From: Orobanche coerulescens
Taxonomy: Eukaryota; Streptophyta; Magnoliopsida; Lamiales; Orobanchaceae
Length of the DNA: 64,000 nucleotides
NCBI GenBank assembly: GCA_033398695.1
Contig: CM065802.1
Span: forward strand, 150,212,096 to 150,276,095
Reading direction: 5' to 3'
Part shown: positions 45,731-55,690 of the stretch, piece after piece
How the letters are laid out: every line of letters starts with the position of its first letter
Position numbering within the stretch: position 1 is the stretch's first letter
Translations under genes and position numbers: made by a program
Notes under the pieces: generated by a model
Database searches by the model: none
What the model saw: the letters and a program-made list of their open reading frames with translations, nothing else
What the model was told of the DNA's origin: nothing

Positions 45731-47046
45731 TGTTGCGATATTTCCTACACGCAAGTGCACGTCATCGTTTACAAGTAATAAAGTGATAAGTAGAGTATCG
45801 TTCCCACGAGGATTGAATCTCTAACTACCGACGTTTTCGTATTCCAATTTTATTTGAACTATCGAAGTTGGGTTTTTGGATTAATAACTAAAAGAATTAA
45901 TAAAAGACTAAACAGAAAACGATAGCTTGAATAAAAGGAATCAAATGATAAATAAGTCTAGAGTTCTGAATCCACCTTAATTTATCCGAATTTAATCTTG
46001 ATTATCCGTAATAAATCATTTTCCCCATTTATTGAAGGCGGAGATTGCTAATATATTCTACCGCCTCTCCCGAGGTCAATAGATTTATCTAACGGCGACT
46101 AACGCACTCTATCCCTAGGTGAATTATCTCGTCGCTAGGCAAAAAGCATGAAATCTCCTAAAGGCCACGTAGTTCCTATGAGTATATTCCTATCTCACAG
46201 AATAAAACGGTTCTCACCAATAGTTCCTCACCAAATCTCCTCTCCCGATTCGAAGTGAATGATTAAATCAATACAACTATTGGCCAGATAATTGCAAGCA
46301 TTAAACATAATTGGAAAAACTCAATAAAAAGGTAATAAATTGGATAATCTTAATCAATTCGTCAAAATAAAGGTTTCATCAAAACCCTAGATTAGGGCTT
46401 TAGCGACATACTAAAAGCGAAAATACGAAGAAATAAACGAAAGCATAAAATTCAACGCAGATGAAGCTCGGATTCCTCCGTTCTTGACTCCATATTCGCC
46501 CTTGAATTCCTCTGCTTTCCTCCTCTTCTCTGTCTCCAAGCTTAAGCTCTCCTAGGTTTAGCTTCAATGATTTCAAGATTCCAAGGTTCCAAGATAATTA
46601 AATTAGGGTCTTAAGCCCTATTTATAGCTCAGCACTTCCATAAATCGCGTCCGTATTAGTTGGTTGAAATCGGCTTGAAACGCCCAAAATCCGCAGACGT
46701 ACCAAACCCGCTAAGTGTGCCGCGGCTCAGAACTGTGCCGCGGCACATCGCCAAAATCTGAATACAGGCGTAATTAAATCCTTACGTGCCGCGGCTCACA
46801 TGGGTGCCGCGGCACAGTACGACTACTCGCCCTTGGTGGTGTCTTCCTTTTGCTGGCTCGGCTTCCTTGTGCCGCGGCTCATAGTCCAGTTTTGCCGTTT
46901 TCGCCCGTTTTGCCTCGTTTAAGCTTCTGGACTTCAATTTCCTGTCAATCATACAAAATTAAGGCATTAAAAGCTCATTTAGATGATTTCACACTCCAAA
47001 ATACTACAAAATAATGATAAATAAGCGTATAAAAATACGCCTAACA
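45731..47046 (-). repeat. Ty3-D 3' LTR
   Basis: 1316 bp; on the minus strand TGTTAGGCG to GAAATATCGCAACA. It holds five TGCCGCGGCWCA palindromes (46718, 46736, 46787, 46805, 46870) and a TATA box CTATAAATAG at about 46618-46627 on the minus strand. No gene is seen. Confidence 0.9.
46618..46881 (-). promoter_or_regulatory. Ty3-D LTR palindrome array and TATA box
   Basis: Five copies of a 12-14 bp element, the symmetric form being TGTGCCGCGGCACA and the asymmetric form TGTGCCGCGGCTCA, lie 90-260 bp upstream of a TATA box on the minus strand. The other LTR keeps four full copies (54521, 54610, 54657, 54678) and damaged ones. Confidence 0.7.
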
Positions 47047-48315
47047 AATACCCCCAAACTTAAGCCCTTGCTTGTCCTCAAGCAAAAAGAATTAAAGTCA
47101 ATAAAAGAATGTCGTGAATCATCGTGCAACTCATAGTGTTCAACCTAATCAATACTATCCTGCCATTCTCTCTAAATAATACGAGTGTCATAAAAGCGAG
47201 CTGCACTCAGAATAGTGATACCGCAAAGTGATCAAGTTCAGTCCTAATCATTTGTTCATGAAGAAAACTCAGCTCAAAGATTAACAAAACCTGAGTCGAA
47301 TCGACCGTCAATATGAAAGGCTAAAATAGACAAGTTAGTTCGTCCCGTTCCACAGTCTAAAGGCACAATTTTTCACGAGTCTCCTAACAACTAAACCTCG
47401 GACAGTGTCCCCTTATATAAATATGCTCAAGAATTCGATTCGAGTTGACCACTAGGTTAGGATCTCGGGATGTTTCATCGGGATAATCCTAGGGTGGAAC
47501 TTCCATTCTCATGTATTAGGAAACCGTTTGACGTAAAAGACACTCATGGGGCACATGGATGCTTCTAGTTACTAAGTTCCCGTCTACAGCGGAGAAACAA
47601 CTCGAATACATAATTTCCGCATGTCCGAATCAAGGTTGCCGTTTGACGCGAGAGTAAACAGCGGGTCACGCGAATGCCCCCGGTTACTAGGCTCCCTATC
47701 ATTGGCACATGTGAAATATCTAAATCAATAGTCTAATCAGGGTCGTCGTTTTACGCGAGAGTAAACAACGGGTCACGCGAATACCCCCGGTTACTAGACT
47801 TCCCTTCATAGAACACATTATCTCGACTTTTAAGGAAAAACTGCCCGACTCTAAACTCAATTTAAGTGCCAACACGACTAAAGAAACAGTACGACTCACT
47901 ATCCGGAAAATGTAGCCAAACATATTGATGGGGATTTAAAAACAAGTCCTCTACAATCACGAAAAATTTCGGACCTAATTGAATACTAAGCAGAACAGAA
48001 ATAACTGACTACAACTCGACTAAAACTCGCCCGCTTCTTCAGAGAGAAAGACAGTGTCGTAACATCAGTATCACACATAATAGAAGCACGAAAATTCACG
48101 AATAAAGAAAAACTACGGCAAGCAAGGCTATTAAAAAAAATTTTCGCAAAGAAAGAAAAGTGCAACAAAATATAATGTACAGCAAGAAAATAGAGTACAG
48201 CAATGAATGCAGACTGAATGTAAAGCCCCCCCAAACTTAGGACGTACATTGACCTCAATGGACAAAAAATGAAATGCAAGAAAAGTAAAAGGTCAAGTAC
48301 TCCCCTCCCGTCTGC
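47047..48315 (-). other. Ty3-D 3' non-coding internal region with polypurine tract
   Basis: No gene is seen. The polypurine tract AAGTTTGGGGGTATT (minus strand, 47061-47047) abuts the LTR. A direct repeat within it is listed separately. Confidence 0.65.
47521..47804 (-). repeat. three-copy direct repeat in Ty3-D tail
   Basis: Copies at about 47521-47582, 47634-47697 and 47741-47804 share CCGTTTGACG or a variant followed by GGGTCACGCGAAT and CCCCGGTTACTAG. The period is about 105-115 bp; copies 2 and 3 are closest. Confidence 0.75.
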
Positions 48316-49710
48316 TCAGGAGCTGGTGCCGGCATCGTCCGGTGAGGAGGGTGGTGTGGCTGGCCGGGCGGGCGCAGTAAATGGCCCGTCGGGATGCATG
48401 ATGTGGGCCGTCCATGCGGCGAGGTGATCCTGATGATAAGCCTCCCTCGCAGCAAGACGCCTCTCCGCTCGTCGGCTGGCCCGGCGGGCCTGCTCTCTCA
48501 TCTCGGCTCTGGCGGCAGCAACAACACTCTCCCGCGCCGCCCGCTGCTCCTCTCGCAAGGCAGCCATCCGGCTCTCTCTATCTCTTCTCATCTCATCTCT
48601 CTCTCTCCTCAACTCCTCTCTCAGCTCCTCTCTCTCTCTCCTCAGCTCCTCCCTATCTCTCCGCAGCTCCTCCCTATGCTCTTCTCTCTGTCTCCTCATA
48701 TCCTCCCATGACCCATCAAGCAGCTCCTCCAACCTCGCTCTGCCGGCCGCGGTCCGGCCTCTCCGTGCGTCAACAAAAGTGGCTCGGGGGATCCCTCGTG
48801 AGCCTCCTCGAGCAAAAATCCTCGCCCCCGAGCGTGTGCCGGTGCTCCGCCCCACTGCTCAAAGTGCGATATGATGCGGTGGTCGATCGGGGCCTGTGGG
48901 GCAAGCATCGGCTCGTCGACCACCACGTCGGCCCATCACGGCATAAGGCGCGAGATGAGGGAGGGTGCTTCAACCCGTCTTGGCCCCCCTGGATACTGGA
49001 AGATAGATCGGACCGAGAATGGGGGCCACATCGAGCGCAGCCGGAGGTGATAGCAAAAAGTATCCGGCGCGGGAGAGAAAAGCATGCGGATCTGGGAGGT
49101 GGGATCAATGCGGGCACAAATAAAGTAAAGCCAGGCTCGCCCGAGCCGGCTGAGGCGCGAGCTCCTGAAGTGAAAAGTAGATGAGCTCTGTGCTTGCTGC
49201 TCCCAGTCGGTACCGGGCTGTGCAATCGTCTCAAGCAGGGCCTCCTTAGTGAGGCCGGTCATCACGCGGTCATAGGCTGTCTCGTCCACCGCCGGAAACC
49301 CAAAAAGCCTCCGAATAGCGATCTGGGGAGAAATCAACTGTGACCCCTCGGACGTCGACCTGAGTCCGAGACTCTAGAGAAGGCAACGTATGCCCTGCCC
49401 GGATGTGCTTCAGCAGAGCGCTGGCATAAAACTCCTGGACGATCGAAATGACTGCTGGCTCAGGAGGTGTGGTAAATCTAGCCCATCCCATCTCGTCAAT
49501 CATCATGAGTAACTCCCCGTCCTGAGGAGTTGGAGTAAAACCTCTCTCGGGAATAAGTGGACGCGGACGGATCTTTTCGTTGAATATCTTGTGGATCTCG
49601 GGGTCCGAAAATTGGTGCCCCTCCGCCTCGGCCCGACCCCGAGAGGTCTCCCCTCGCGTAGGGGATGACTCGGTCCTAGCACGCTTGGTCAGCTTCTTCG
49701 TGCGCGCCAT
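48316..49710 (-). pseudogene. Ty3-D third ORF: accessory protein, putative plant transposon protein-like, broken
   Basis: Starts MARTKKLTKRARTES at 49710. It reaches IPERGFTPTPQDG, MGWARFTTP and IVQEFYASALL (FYA at 94-96), then VRGVTVDFSPDRYS. A frameshift near 49320 leads to RRLFGFPAVDETAYDRVM, LGRAWLYFICARIDPTS and RVEAPSLISRLMP, then an in-frame TGA (about 48938), then APIDHRIISHFEQW, and a second frame change into a long Arg/Glu-rich coiled coil (REELRREREELREEL and similar, about 48680-48560). The pattern matches the putative plant transposon protein family and, in outline, the third ORF of copia-3. The region is much more GC-rich than its surroundings. Not recognised as an enzyme; no envelope features seen. 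Confidence 0.72.
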
Positions 49711-49717
49711 AATCGAT

Positions 49718-50241
49718 CTGAGAAGCACAAAGACGAGGGTTTATTTACGCAAAAATAATAACGATGATATATGCGCGGCTAAAGACATCAAACCAGAAAT
49801 TCCGAATTTAAGACACTAGCGCATACGAGAGAGAAGGATGAATTTGGACTTAAACATTTAACTTGGATGTAAGGATTGGGCTTGCTGTAAATTCAAAACG
49901 TATACGTTGCACGAGAATTCAAAACAATTGCTTTTTCAACGAAAATTTTCATTTGGGCAATTTATCAGCCACCTTGAGGGCGCATGTTTACTTGAAGAAT
50001 GAACATAGTTCTAGCTCGATTCAGCCCCCAAAAACAGAAATACAATTCAATCATGACCAACTTAACACAATCAATTCATTGATATTCCAATTTAATCAAG
50101 AAAATTCGATGAAATTACCCTGTTATATTCTAACAATCACGAAACTATTTGAAGGAGAAATAACATATTCCACTTATCAAACACAAACACAACTTCCAAA
50201 TATAAACCATAAGCAAGTAAAATCGCAAGATTGAAACGTAC
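49718..50241 (-). other. candidate 5'-UTR intron of the Ty3-D third ORF
   Basis: On the minus strand AAAAG|GTACGT at 50241 fits a 5' splice site and TTGTGCTTCTCAG|A at 49718 fits a 3' splice site with a pyrimidine tract; the ATG lies seven bases after it. The 524 bp between are AT-rich while both flanks are GC-richer, as usual for plant introns. Predicted only. Confidence 0.5.
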
Positions 50242-50361
50242 CTTTTCGAGATTTCAAGAAAAATCGCAGGGAAAAGATGGAGGAATTTCTTCGGCCGGTC
50301 GCGCTGGGGAGGGAAGGCAAGGAGAGGAAAAAATGTACCTGATAAATGCCGGCCGAATGCA

Positions 50362-50618
50362 TGTTATAAGCTCCCTGGCCTTTCGGATTCCGCATAGTGT
50401 GCCGCGGCACAGATAAAGTGAGCCGCGGCACAAGGTACAGTCCCTTTTACCTGTGTCTTGTTTTGTCGTGTGCCGCGGCTCAAATTCCGTGTGCCGCGGC
50501 TCATTACTCGAGTGTGCCGCGGCTCATTTATGCCGTGCCGCGGCACAATGTACAGTCGGTTTTGCCTTTCATTGCGATCGATGTGTGCCGCGGCTCACAA
50601 TAACTGTGCCGCGGCTCA
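50362..50618 (-). promoter_or_regulatory. internal palindrome array and TATA-like box before the Ty3-D third ORF
   Basis: Eight copies of the LTR palindrome (50400, 50421 variant, 50471, 50492, 50515, 50536, 50586, 50607) lie between the protease frame and the third ORF. On the minus strand TTATAA at 50369-50364 follows the last copy by about 30 bp. The surrounding sequence is not a simple copy of the LTR, so the array seems to be maintained or assembled separately. Confidence 0.65.
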
Positions 50619-50836
50619 TACTCCAGTTTCTCCCCTGGGACTTTCCTGCGCAAAATTTGGAAAAGAAGACGTTAAAAACGAGAGGAAGAAGCAAATAGAA
50701 GCACAAAAATGATGAAAAATAAAAATCACGAATACAAGAAAAATAAAGAAATGCAAAAAAAACTACAGCTACGAGCTCGGGTTGCCTCCCGAGAAGCGCT
50801 AAGTTTATAGTCTTCAGCCGGACCTATTGAACAACG

Positions 50837-52429
50837 TTAGTTCGCTTTTCGCAAACTCCATTTGGCTTCCGCCCCGTTCATCGAACCGTTTGTATTTTGG
50901 TTAAAATTATGACCATTGGTCATCAGCCGTTCGACTTTCGGTTCAGTCATCAAATGTAGTTTTCGAAAAGGTTTCGACTTGAAAAACTTCCCGAAACACC
51001 CGGTTTCTCCATGACTAATTTTTCTCTTGGCTTTCGGCTCACTCTCCTCCTTCACAAACGAACGCACAACTGCAGCAGATTTTTCTTCATGGTCGAGAAA
51101 CGCCACTAGTTCTACATCCTTCTTCAAACTTGGGCCATTTAAAACAGAATCTGAATTTTCCCAACGACGATTTTTTCGATGCTTTCCTCTCTCACAAACA
51201 TCCACACCCTCAATTTGTGATCCTTTATCAGCACTTCCGGGACATGGGAACGATTTGAACACTTGAAAAGTAACTTGCTCGTCTTGGACCCTCAGAGTTA
51301 ACTCCCCCTTTTCCACGTCTATAAGGGTGCGGCCCGTCGCTAGAAATGGTCGTCCCAAGATGATCGGAATATTTTCATCTTCCTCCATGTCTAGTACGAT
51401 GAAGTCGGCTGGAAAGATGAACTTGTCAACCTTAACTAATACATCCTCGATCACTCCCCTCGGATACTTTATCGATCGGTCCGCCAATTGTAATGAGACT
51501 GTGGTTGGCTTAGCTTCCCCAATATTCAGCTTTTGAAAAATCGATATAGGCATGAGGTTGATACTTGCACCAAGATCGCATAGTGCCTTATCAAACGAAA
51601 GATTCCCCATGGTGCACGGTATGTTAAAGCTTCCCGGATCTTTCAATTTAGGTGGGAGCTTCTTTTGAAGAATTGCACTGCACTCCTCAGTCAAGGCAAC
51701 CGTTTCAAACTCTTCAAGTTTTCTCTTCTTAGATAATATCTCTTTCATGAACTTGACATAACTCGGCATCTGCTCCAATGCGTCGGCGAACGGAATATTT
51801 ATGTGGAGCTTTTTGAACACATCAAGAAACTTGGAAAATTGTTTGTCCGCCCTTCTTTGCTGTAGTCTTTGTGGAAATGGAACGGGGGGAACACATGTCT
51901 TCGAGTTATCCGGCTGAACTTCCTTCGACTCCTCTAGCTTTAATTTCATCTCTTCCTTAATCACCTTCTTCTCTTTACCCCGCTCGGGCTGATCTAGCAC
52001 ATCTCTCCCGCTTCTCAAGCTAATTGCATTTAGACTTTCTCGAGGATTTGTCTCTGTTGTACTCGGCAATGCTCCCTCCGGACGAGCTGTCAATACATTA
52101 GCGATTTGGCCCAGCTGGACCTCTAAATTCCGAATGGAAGCAGAATGATTTTGTAACGTAGCTTCCGTCCGAGTCATAAATTGACTCGTATTTGCCGCCA
52201 ATTTTGCAAGCGCTTCCTCGAGAGACACTTTAGGAGCGGAAGGGGGCTGCTGTTGATTCTGAGTGAAAGGGGGCTGGTGTGCGTTCTGTCCGTTTCTCCA
52301 TGAAAAGTTGGGGTGATTGCGCCACCCCGTATTATAAGTATTGGAGTACGGGTTATTCGGTCGATTCCCACTTCCTACGAATTGAGCCTGCTCCATCTGA
52401 TTTTGCTCGACGGATTTCCAAATTGACAC
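50837..52429 (-). CDS. Ty3-D gag C-terminus and protease
   Basis: An open frame of 530 codons. The first part (PNNPYSNTYNTGWRNHPNFSWRN) is typical of Athila-like gag C-termini. A middle Leu/Lys-rich part follows (LQQRRADKQFSKFLDVFKKLHINIPF). The aspartic protease has CDLGASINLMP with its Asp at about 285, and IILGRPFLATGRTLIDVEKGELTLRV near 350-375. The frame then runs on without RT and ends at 50837. In autonomous relatives RT follows directly, so here it has been lost. It would mature gag in the particle. The start of this frame is not a true gene start; it continues from the gag pieces upstream through frameshifts. Confidence 0.83.
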   Translation of the reverse strand: MSIWKSVEQNQMEQAQFVGSGNRPNNPYSNTYNTGWRNHPNFSWRNGQNAHQPPFTQNQQQPPSAPKVSLEEALAKLAANTSQFMTRTEATLQNHSASIRNLEVQLGQIANVLTARPEGALPSTTETNPRESLNAISLRSGRDVLDQPERGKEKKVIKEEMKLKLEESKEVQPDNSKTCVPPVPFPQRLQQRRADKQFSKFLDVFKKLHINIPFADALEQMPSYVKFMKEILSKKRKLEEFETVALTEECSAILQKKLPPKLKDPGSFNIPCTMGNLSFDKALCDLGASINLMPISIFQKLNIGEAKPTTVSLQLADRSIKYPRGVIEDVLVKVDKFIFPADFIVLDMEEDENIPIILGRPFLATGRTLIDVEKGELTLRVQDEQVTFQVFKSFPCPGSADKGSQIEGVDVCERGKHRKNRRWENSDSVLNGPSLKKDVELVAFLDHEEKSAAVVRSFVKEESEPKAKRKISHGETGCFGKFFKSKPFRKLHLMTEPKVERLMTNGHNFNQNTNGSMNGAEAKWSLRKAN

Positions 52430-53385
52430 TCCGCACTTTCACCGTGATCCGTTAGACCAATTACATGTCTCAATGGTAATGGGGGTCAAGTGCGTGCGAA
52501 AAGTTCGGAGCTGTTGTGTCAAAGCGGCGACTTGAGCCGACAAGGTGGAAATCGGATCATTGCTCGAAACTTCCATTACCCTCTTCGGTGTCAATCTTTC
52601 ACGCCATTGGTAAGCGTTTTCAGCCATATCTTCCAAAAGCACGTGAGCCTCGGCCATAGATTTTCCCATGAATGTTCCTCCGAGGCTGCATCCACTAAAG
52701 TGCGTGTAGAAGCACTCAAACCACCATAAAACGTATGCACTGAAGCCAATCAGAATGCCGTGATGAGGGCATCTTGAAGCAATTCTTTATATCGCTCCCA
52801 CGCCTCGTGGAGCGATTCCATGTCGATCTTGGGCAAAAGTGGTTATCTCGTTTCTTAACCGCGCCGTCTTAGGCCGGTGGGAAAAATTTTGCAAGGAAGG
52901 CTTGCACTAACCTCTCCCAAGTTGTAATCGACCCGGTAAGGAATTGACGAGAATTTTGCTTTATCCCTCAAAGAAAAAGGGAAAAGCCTCAATCGGATGG
53001 CATCGTCGGTGACACCATTAGTTTTGAAAGTGTCGCATATCTCAAGGAAAGAAGCAATGTGGGCATTCGGATCGTCCTTCGGTAGTCCACAGAAAGGGCT
53101 CGCCTGTACCATCTGAATAATGGCGGGCTTGATTTTAAAATTATTAGCTTGGATGGTGGGACGCCGAATTCCCAAAAAATTTGCGTTGACTTGCGGCATG
53201 GCATAATCCCGAAGAGCGAGTTCCGGTTGAGCTTGCCGCACTTGGTTGTCTCCTCCTTGGATTTCAATATTCTCGGCCATGTTGACCGTCGTCTGCAGCT
53301 CTCTTTTCTCCTTTTTGTTCCTTCTTAGAGTGCGCTCGAGCTCGGTGTCCAAAGGTAGTAGGCCTTCGTTACCGAGTCTTCTCAT
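52430..53385 (-). pseudogene. Ty3-D gag N-terminal part, frameshifted
   Basis: Open from MRRLGNEGLL at 53385: PTIQANNFKIKPAIIQMVQ, FCGLPKDDPNAHIASFLEICDTFKTNGVTDDAIRLRLFPFSLRDKA is the Athila gag signature. After a frame change near 52940 the rest (WERLVQAFLAKFF and downstream) is broken. Another piece at 52669-52439 reads AEAHVLLEDMAENAYQWRERL and joins the next frame through a further shift. At least three breaks. Confidence 0.83.
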
Positions 53386-53502
53386 GCACTACACGAAAGG
53401 TCCTGAAAGGAAAAACGAATAAACAAAATTAAATAAACAAAAATAAAACGTTCAAATTAAGACTGGAAATACTTAAATCGATATTAGAGAAATTTCAATC
53501 CC

Positions 53503-53519
53503 CGGCAACGGCGCCAAAA
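53503..53519 (-). other. Ty3-D primer-binding site (tRNA-Asp type)
   Basis: On the minus strand TGGCGCCGTTGCCGGGGA lies a few bases after the 5' LTR end. This matches the primer site of Athila-like elements, complementary to tRNA-Asp. Confidence 0.85.
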
Positions 53520-53522
53520 ACT

Positions 53523-54854
53523 TGTTGCGATATTTCCTACACGCAAGTGCACGTCATCGTTTACAAGTAATAAAGTGATAAGTAGAGTATCGTTCCCACG
53601 AGGATTGAATCTCTAACTACCGACGTTTTCGTATTCCAATTTTATTTGAACTATCGAAGTTGGGTTTTTGGATTAATAACTAAAAGAATTAATAAAAGAC
53701 TAAACAGAAAACGATAGCTTGAATAAAAGGAATCAAATGATAAATAAGTCTAGAGTTCTGAATCCACCTTAATTTATCCGAATTTAATCTTGATTATCCG
53801 TAATAAATCATTTTCCCAATTTATTGAAGGCGGAGATTGCTAATATATTCTACCGCCTCTCCCGAGGTCAATAGATTTATCTAACGGCGACTAACGCACT
53901 CTATCCCTAGGTGAATTATCTCGTCGCTAGGCAAAAAGCATGAAATCTCCTAAAGGCCACGTAGTTCCTATGAGTATATTCCTATCTCACGAATAAAACG
54001 GTCCTCACCAATAGTTCTCACCAAATCTCCTCTCCCGATTCGAAGTGAATGATTAAATCAATACAACTATTGGCCAGATAATTGCAAGCATTAAACATAA
54101 TTGGAAAAACTCAATAAAAAGGTAATAAATTGGATAATCTTAATCAATTCGTCAAAATAAAGGTTTCATCAAAACCCTAGATTAGGGCTTTAGCCTGACA
54201 TACTAAAAACTGAAAATACAGAAGAAATAAACGAAAGCATAAAATTCAAACGCAGATGAAGCTCGGATTCCTCCGTTCTTCAGCTCCCGCCTTCTGCCCT
54301 TGAATTCCTCTGCTTTCCTCCTCTTCTCTGTCTCCAAGCTTAAGCTCTCCTAGGTTTAGCTTCAATGATTTCAAGATTCCAAGGTTCCAAGATAATTAAA
54401 TTAGGGTCTTAAGCCCTATTTATAGCTCAGCACTTCCATAAATCGCGTCCGTATTAGTTGGTTGAAAACTGGCTTCGAAACGGCCCAAAATCCGCACAGA
54501 CGTACCAAACCCGCTAAGTGTGCCGCGGCTCATCAACTCGTGCATGACACATCGCCAAAATCTGAATACACAGGCGTAATTAAATCCTTCCGTGCGGCTC
54601 ACATGGGTGTGCCGCGGCACAGTACTGACTTACTCGCCCTTGGTGGTGTCTTCCTTTGCCGCGGCTCAGCTTCCTTGTGCCGCGGCTCATAGTCCAGTTT
54701 TGCCGTTTTTGCCCGTTTTGCCTCGTTTAAGCTTCCGGACTTCAATTTCCTGTCAATCATACAAAATTAAGGCATTAAAAGCTCATTTAGATGATTTCAC
54801 ACTCCAAAATACTACAAAATAATGATAAATAAGCGTATAAAAATACGCCTAACA
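53523..54854 (-). repeat. Ty3-D 5' LTR
   Basis: 1332 bp, highly similar to the 3' LTR (45731-47046). The differences are small indels and changes concentrated around the CCGCGG palindromes, where one copy is shortened and another lost. No gene is seen. Confidence 0.9.
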
Positions 54855-54859
54855 GCATG

Positions 54860-55485
54860 CGCTAGTAATGTAATGGTAGCGTGCGTTAACGTCTGGTCAA
54901 CTAGTCTTCGATCTTGACTTTGACAATGTCTGATTTTCTCTCCAACGACTCTTTATCCAACGGCTAGATTTATGATTAGCGTGCGCTAGCAAGTATGCAT
55001 AGCGTGCGCTAGCATTAATTAAATCCAACTTTTCCAGATTTTCCGGATCTGCATTGACTCTTGCCTTCCAACGGTAGAAATCCAAACGGTAATATGCAGA
55101 CTTCTTTTAGCGTGCGCTAATTCCTATACTTTAGCGTGCGCTACTGAATTCTTTCATTAACGTACGTTACCTTGTGTAGCGTACGTAAAGGTCTTAACGA
55201 ATTGAGTCCAGTAGCTACTGGACTACTGACCATAATATTGGTAGCATGCGCTAGAGATGAGCAGTAACGTGTGCTATATCCTTGCTTTAGCGTACGTAAA
55301 ATTATATGTGTAGCGTGCGCAACATCCAGTTCTGATTTCCTTCCAGACTTCACTGACCTCTGGAGAAATACGACATCGTGCGTTATTTTTACTGTATAGC
55401 GTGCGCTAACTGTAGGTTCTTAGCGTGCGCTAACATTGAATAGCTTGCGTGCGCTATCGATCAGGCGACTTCACTTGGCTGCAGC
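54860..55485 (-). repeat. copia-3 5' LTR, middle part with palindromes
   Basis: Continuation of the LTR after Ty3-D, matching 37348-37997. It carries two rather than three of the 23 bp units at 54977-55020 and most of the palindrome array, several copies with CG-to-TG or CA changes. It ends at the hAT insertion. Confidence 0.92.
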
Positions 55486-55690
55486 TAGGGGTGGACACGA
55501 ACCGAACGAACCGAGCTTTTGGTGTTATTGACCGTTCGTTCGTTCGGTTCGTGTAGTGTTCGGTTCGTGTTCGTGTTCGACGAACATTACAAATTAGTGT
55601 TCGCGTTCGGTTCGACATATATTTTATTGTTCGTGTTCGGTTCGTTTGTGTTCGATTGTTCGGTTCGTACGCTTTGTTCGTTTATGTTCG

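Larger units (their letters stand above)
45731..54854 (-). mobile_element. Ty3-D: non-autonomous Athila-like Ty3/gypsy element with a third ORF
   Basis: A 9.1 kb insertion with TSD GCATG (45726-45730 and 54855-54859). The minus-strand order is 5' LTR, a tRNA-Asp type primer site, gag, protease, a palindrome array, an accessory ORF, a long non-coding tail, polypurine tract and 3' LTR. RT, RNase H and integrase are absent. Gag and protease resemble Athila. It must have used another element's enzymes to move, if this structure existed at insertion. Confidence 0.88.

Noticed and set aside
48394..49184. Plus-strand frames of 105 and 256 codons, serine/leucine-rich
   Set aside because: Shadow frames opposite the Arg/Glu-rich coiled coil and the middle of the Ty3-D third ORF; no family recognised on this strand.
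50397..50712. Cys/Arg-rich plus-strand frames (CAAAH, VPRL repeats)
   Set aside because: Translation of the GCCGCGG palindrome array; an artefact of repeats.
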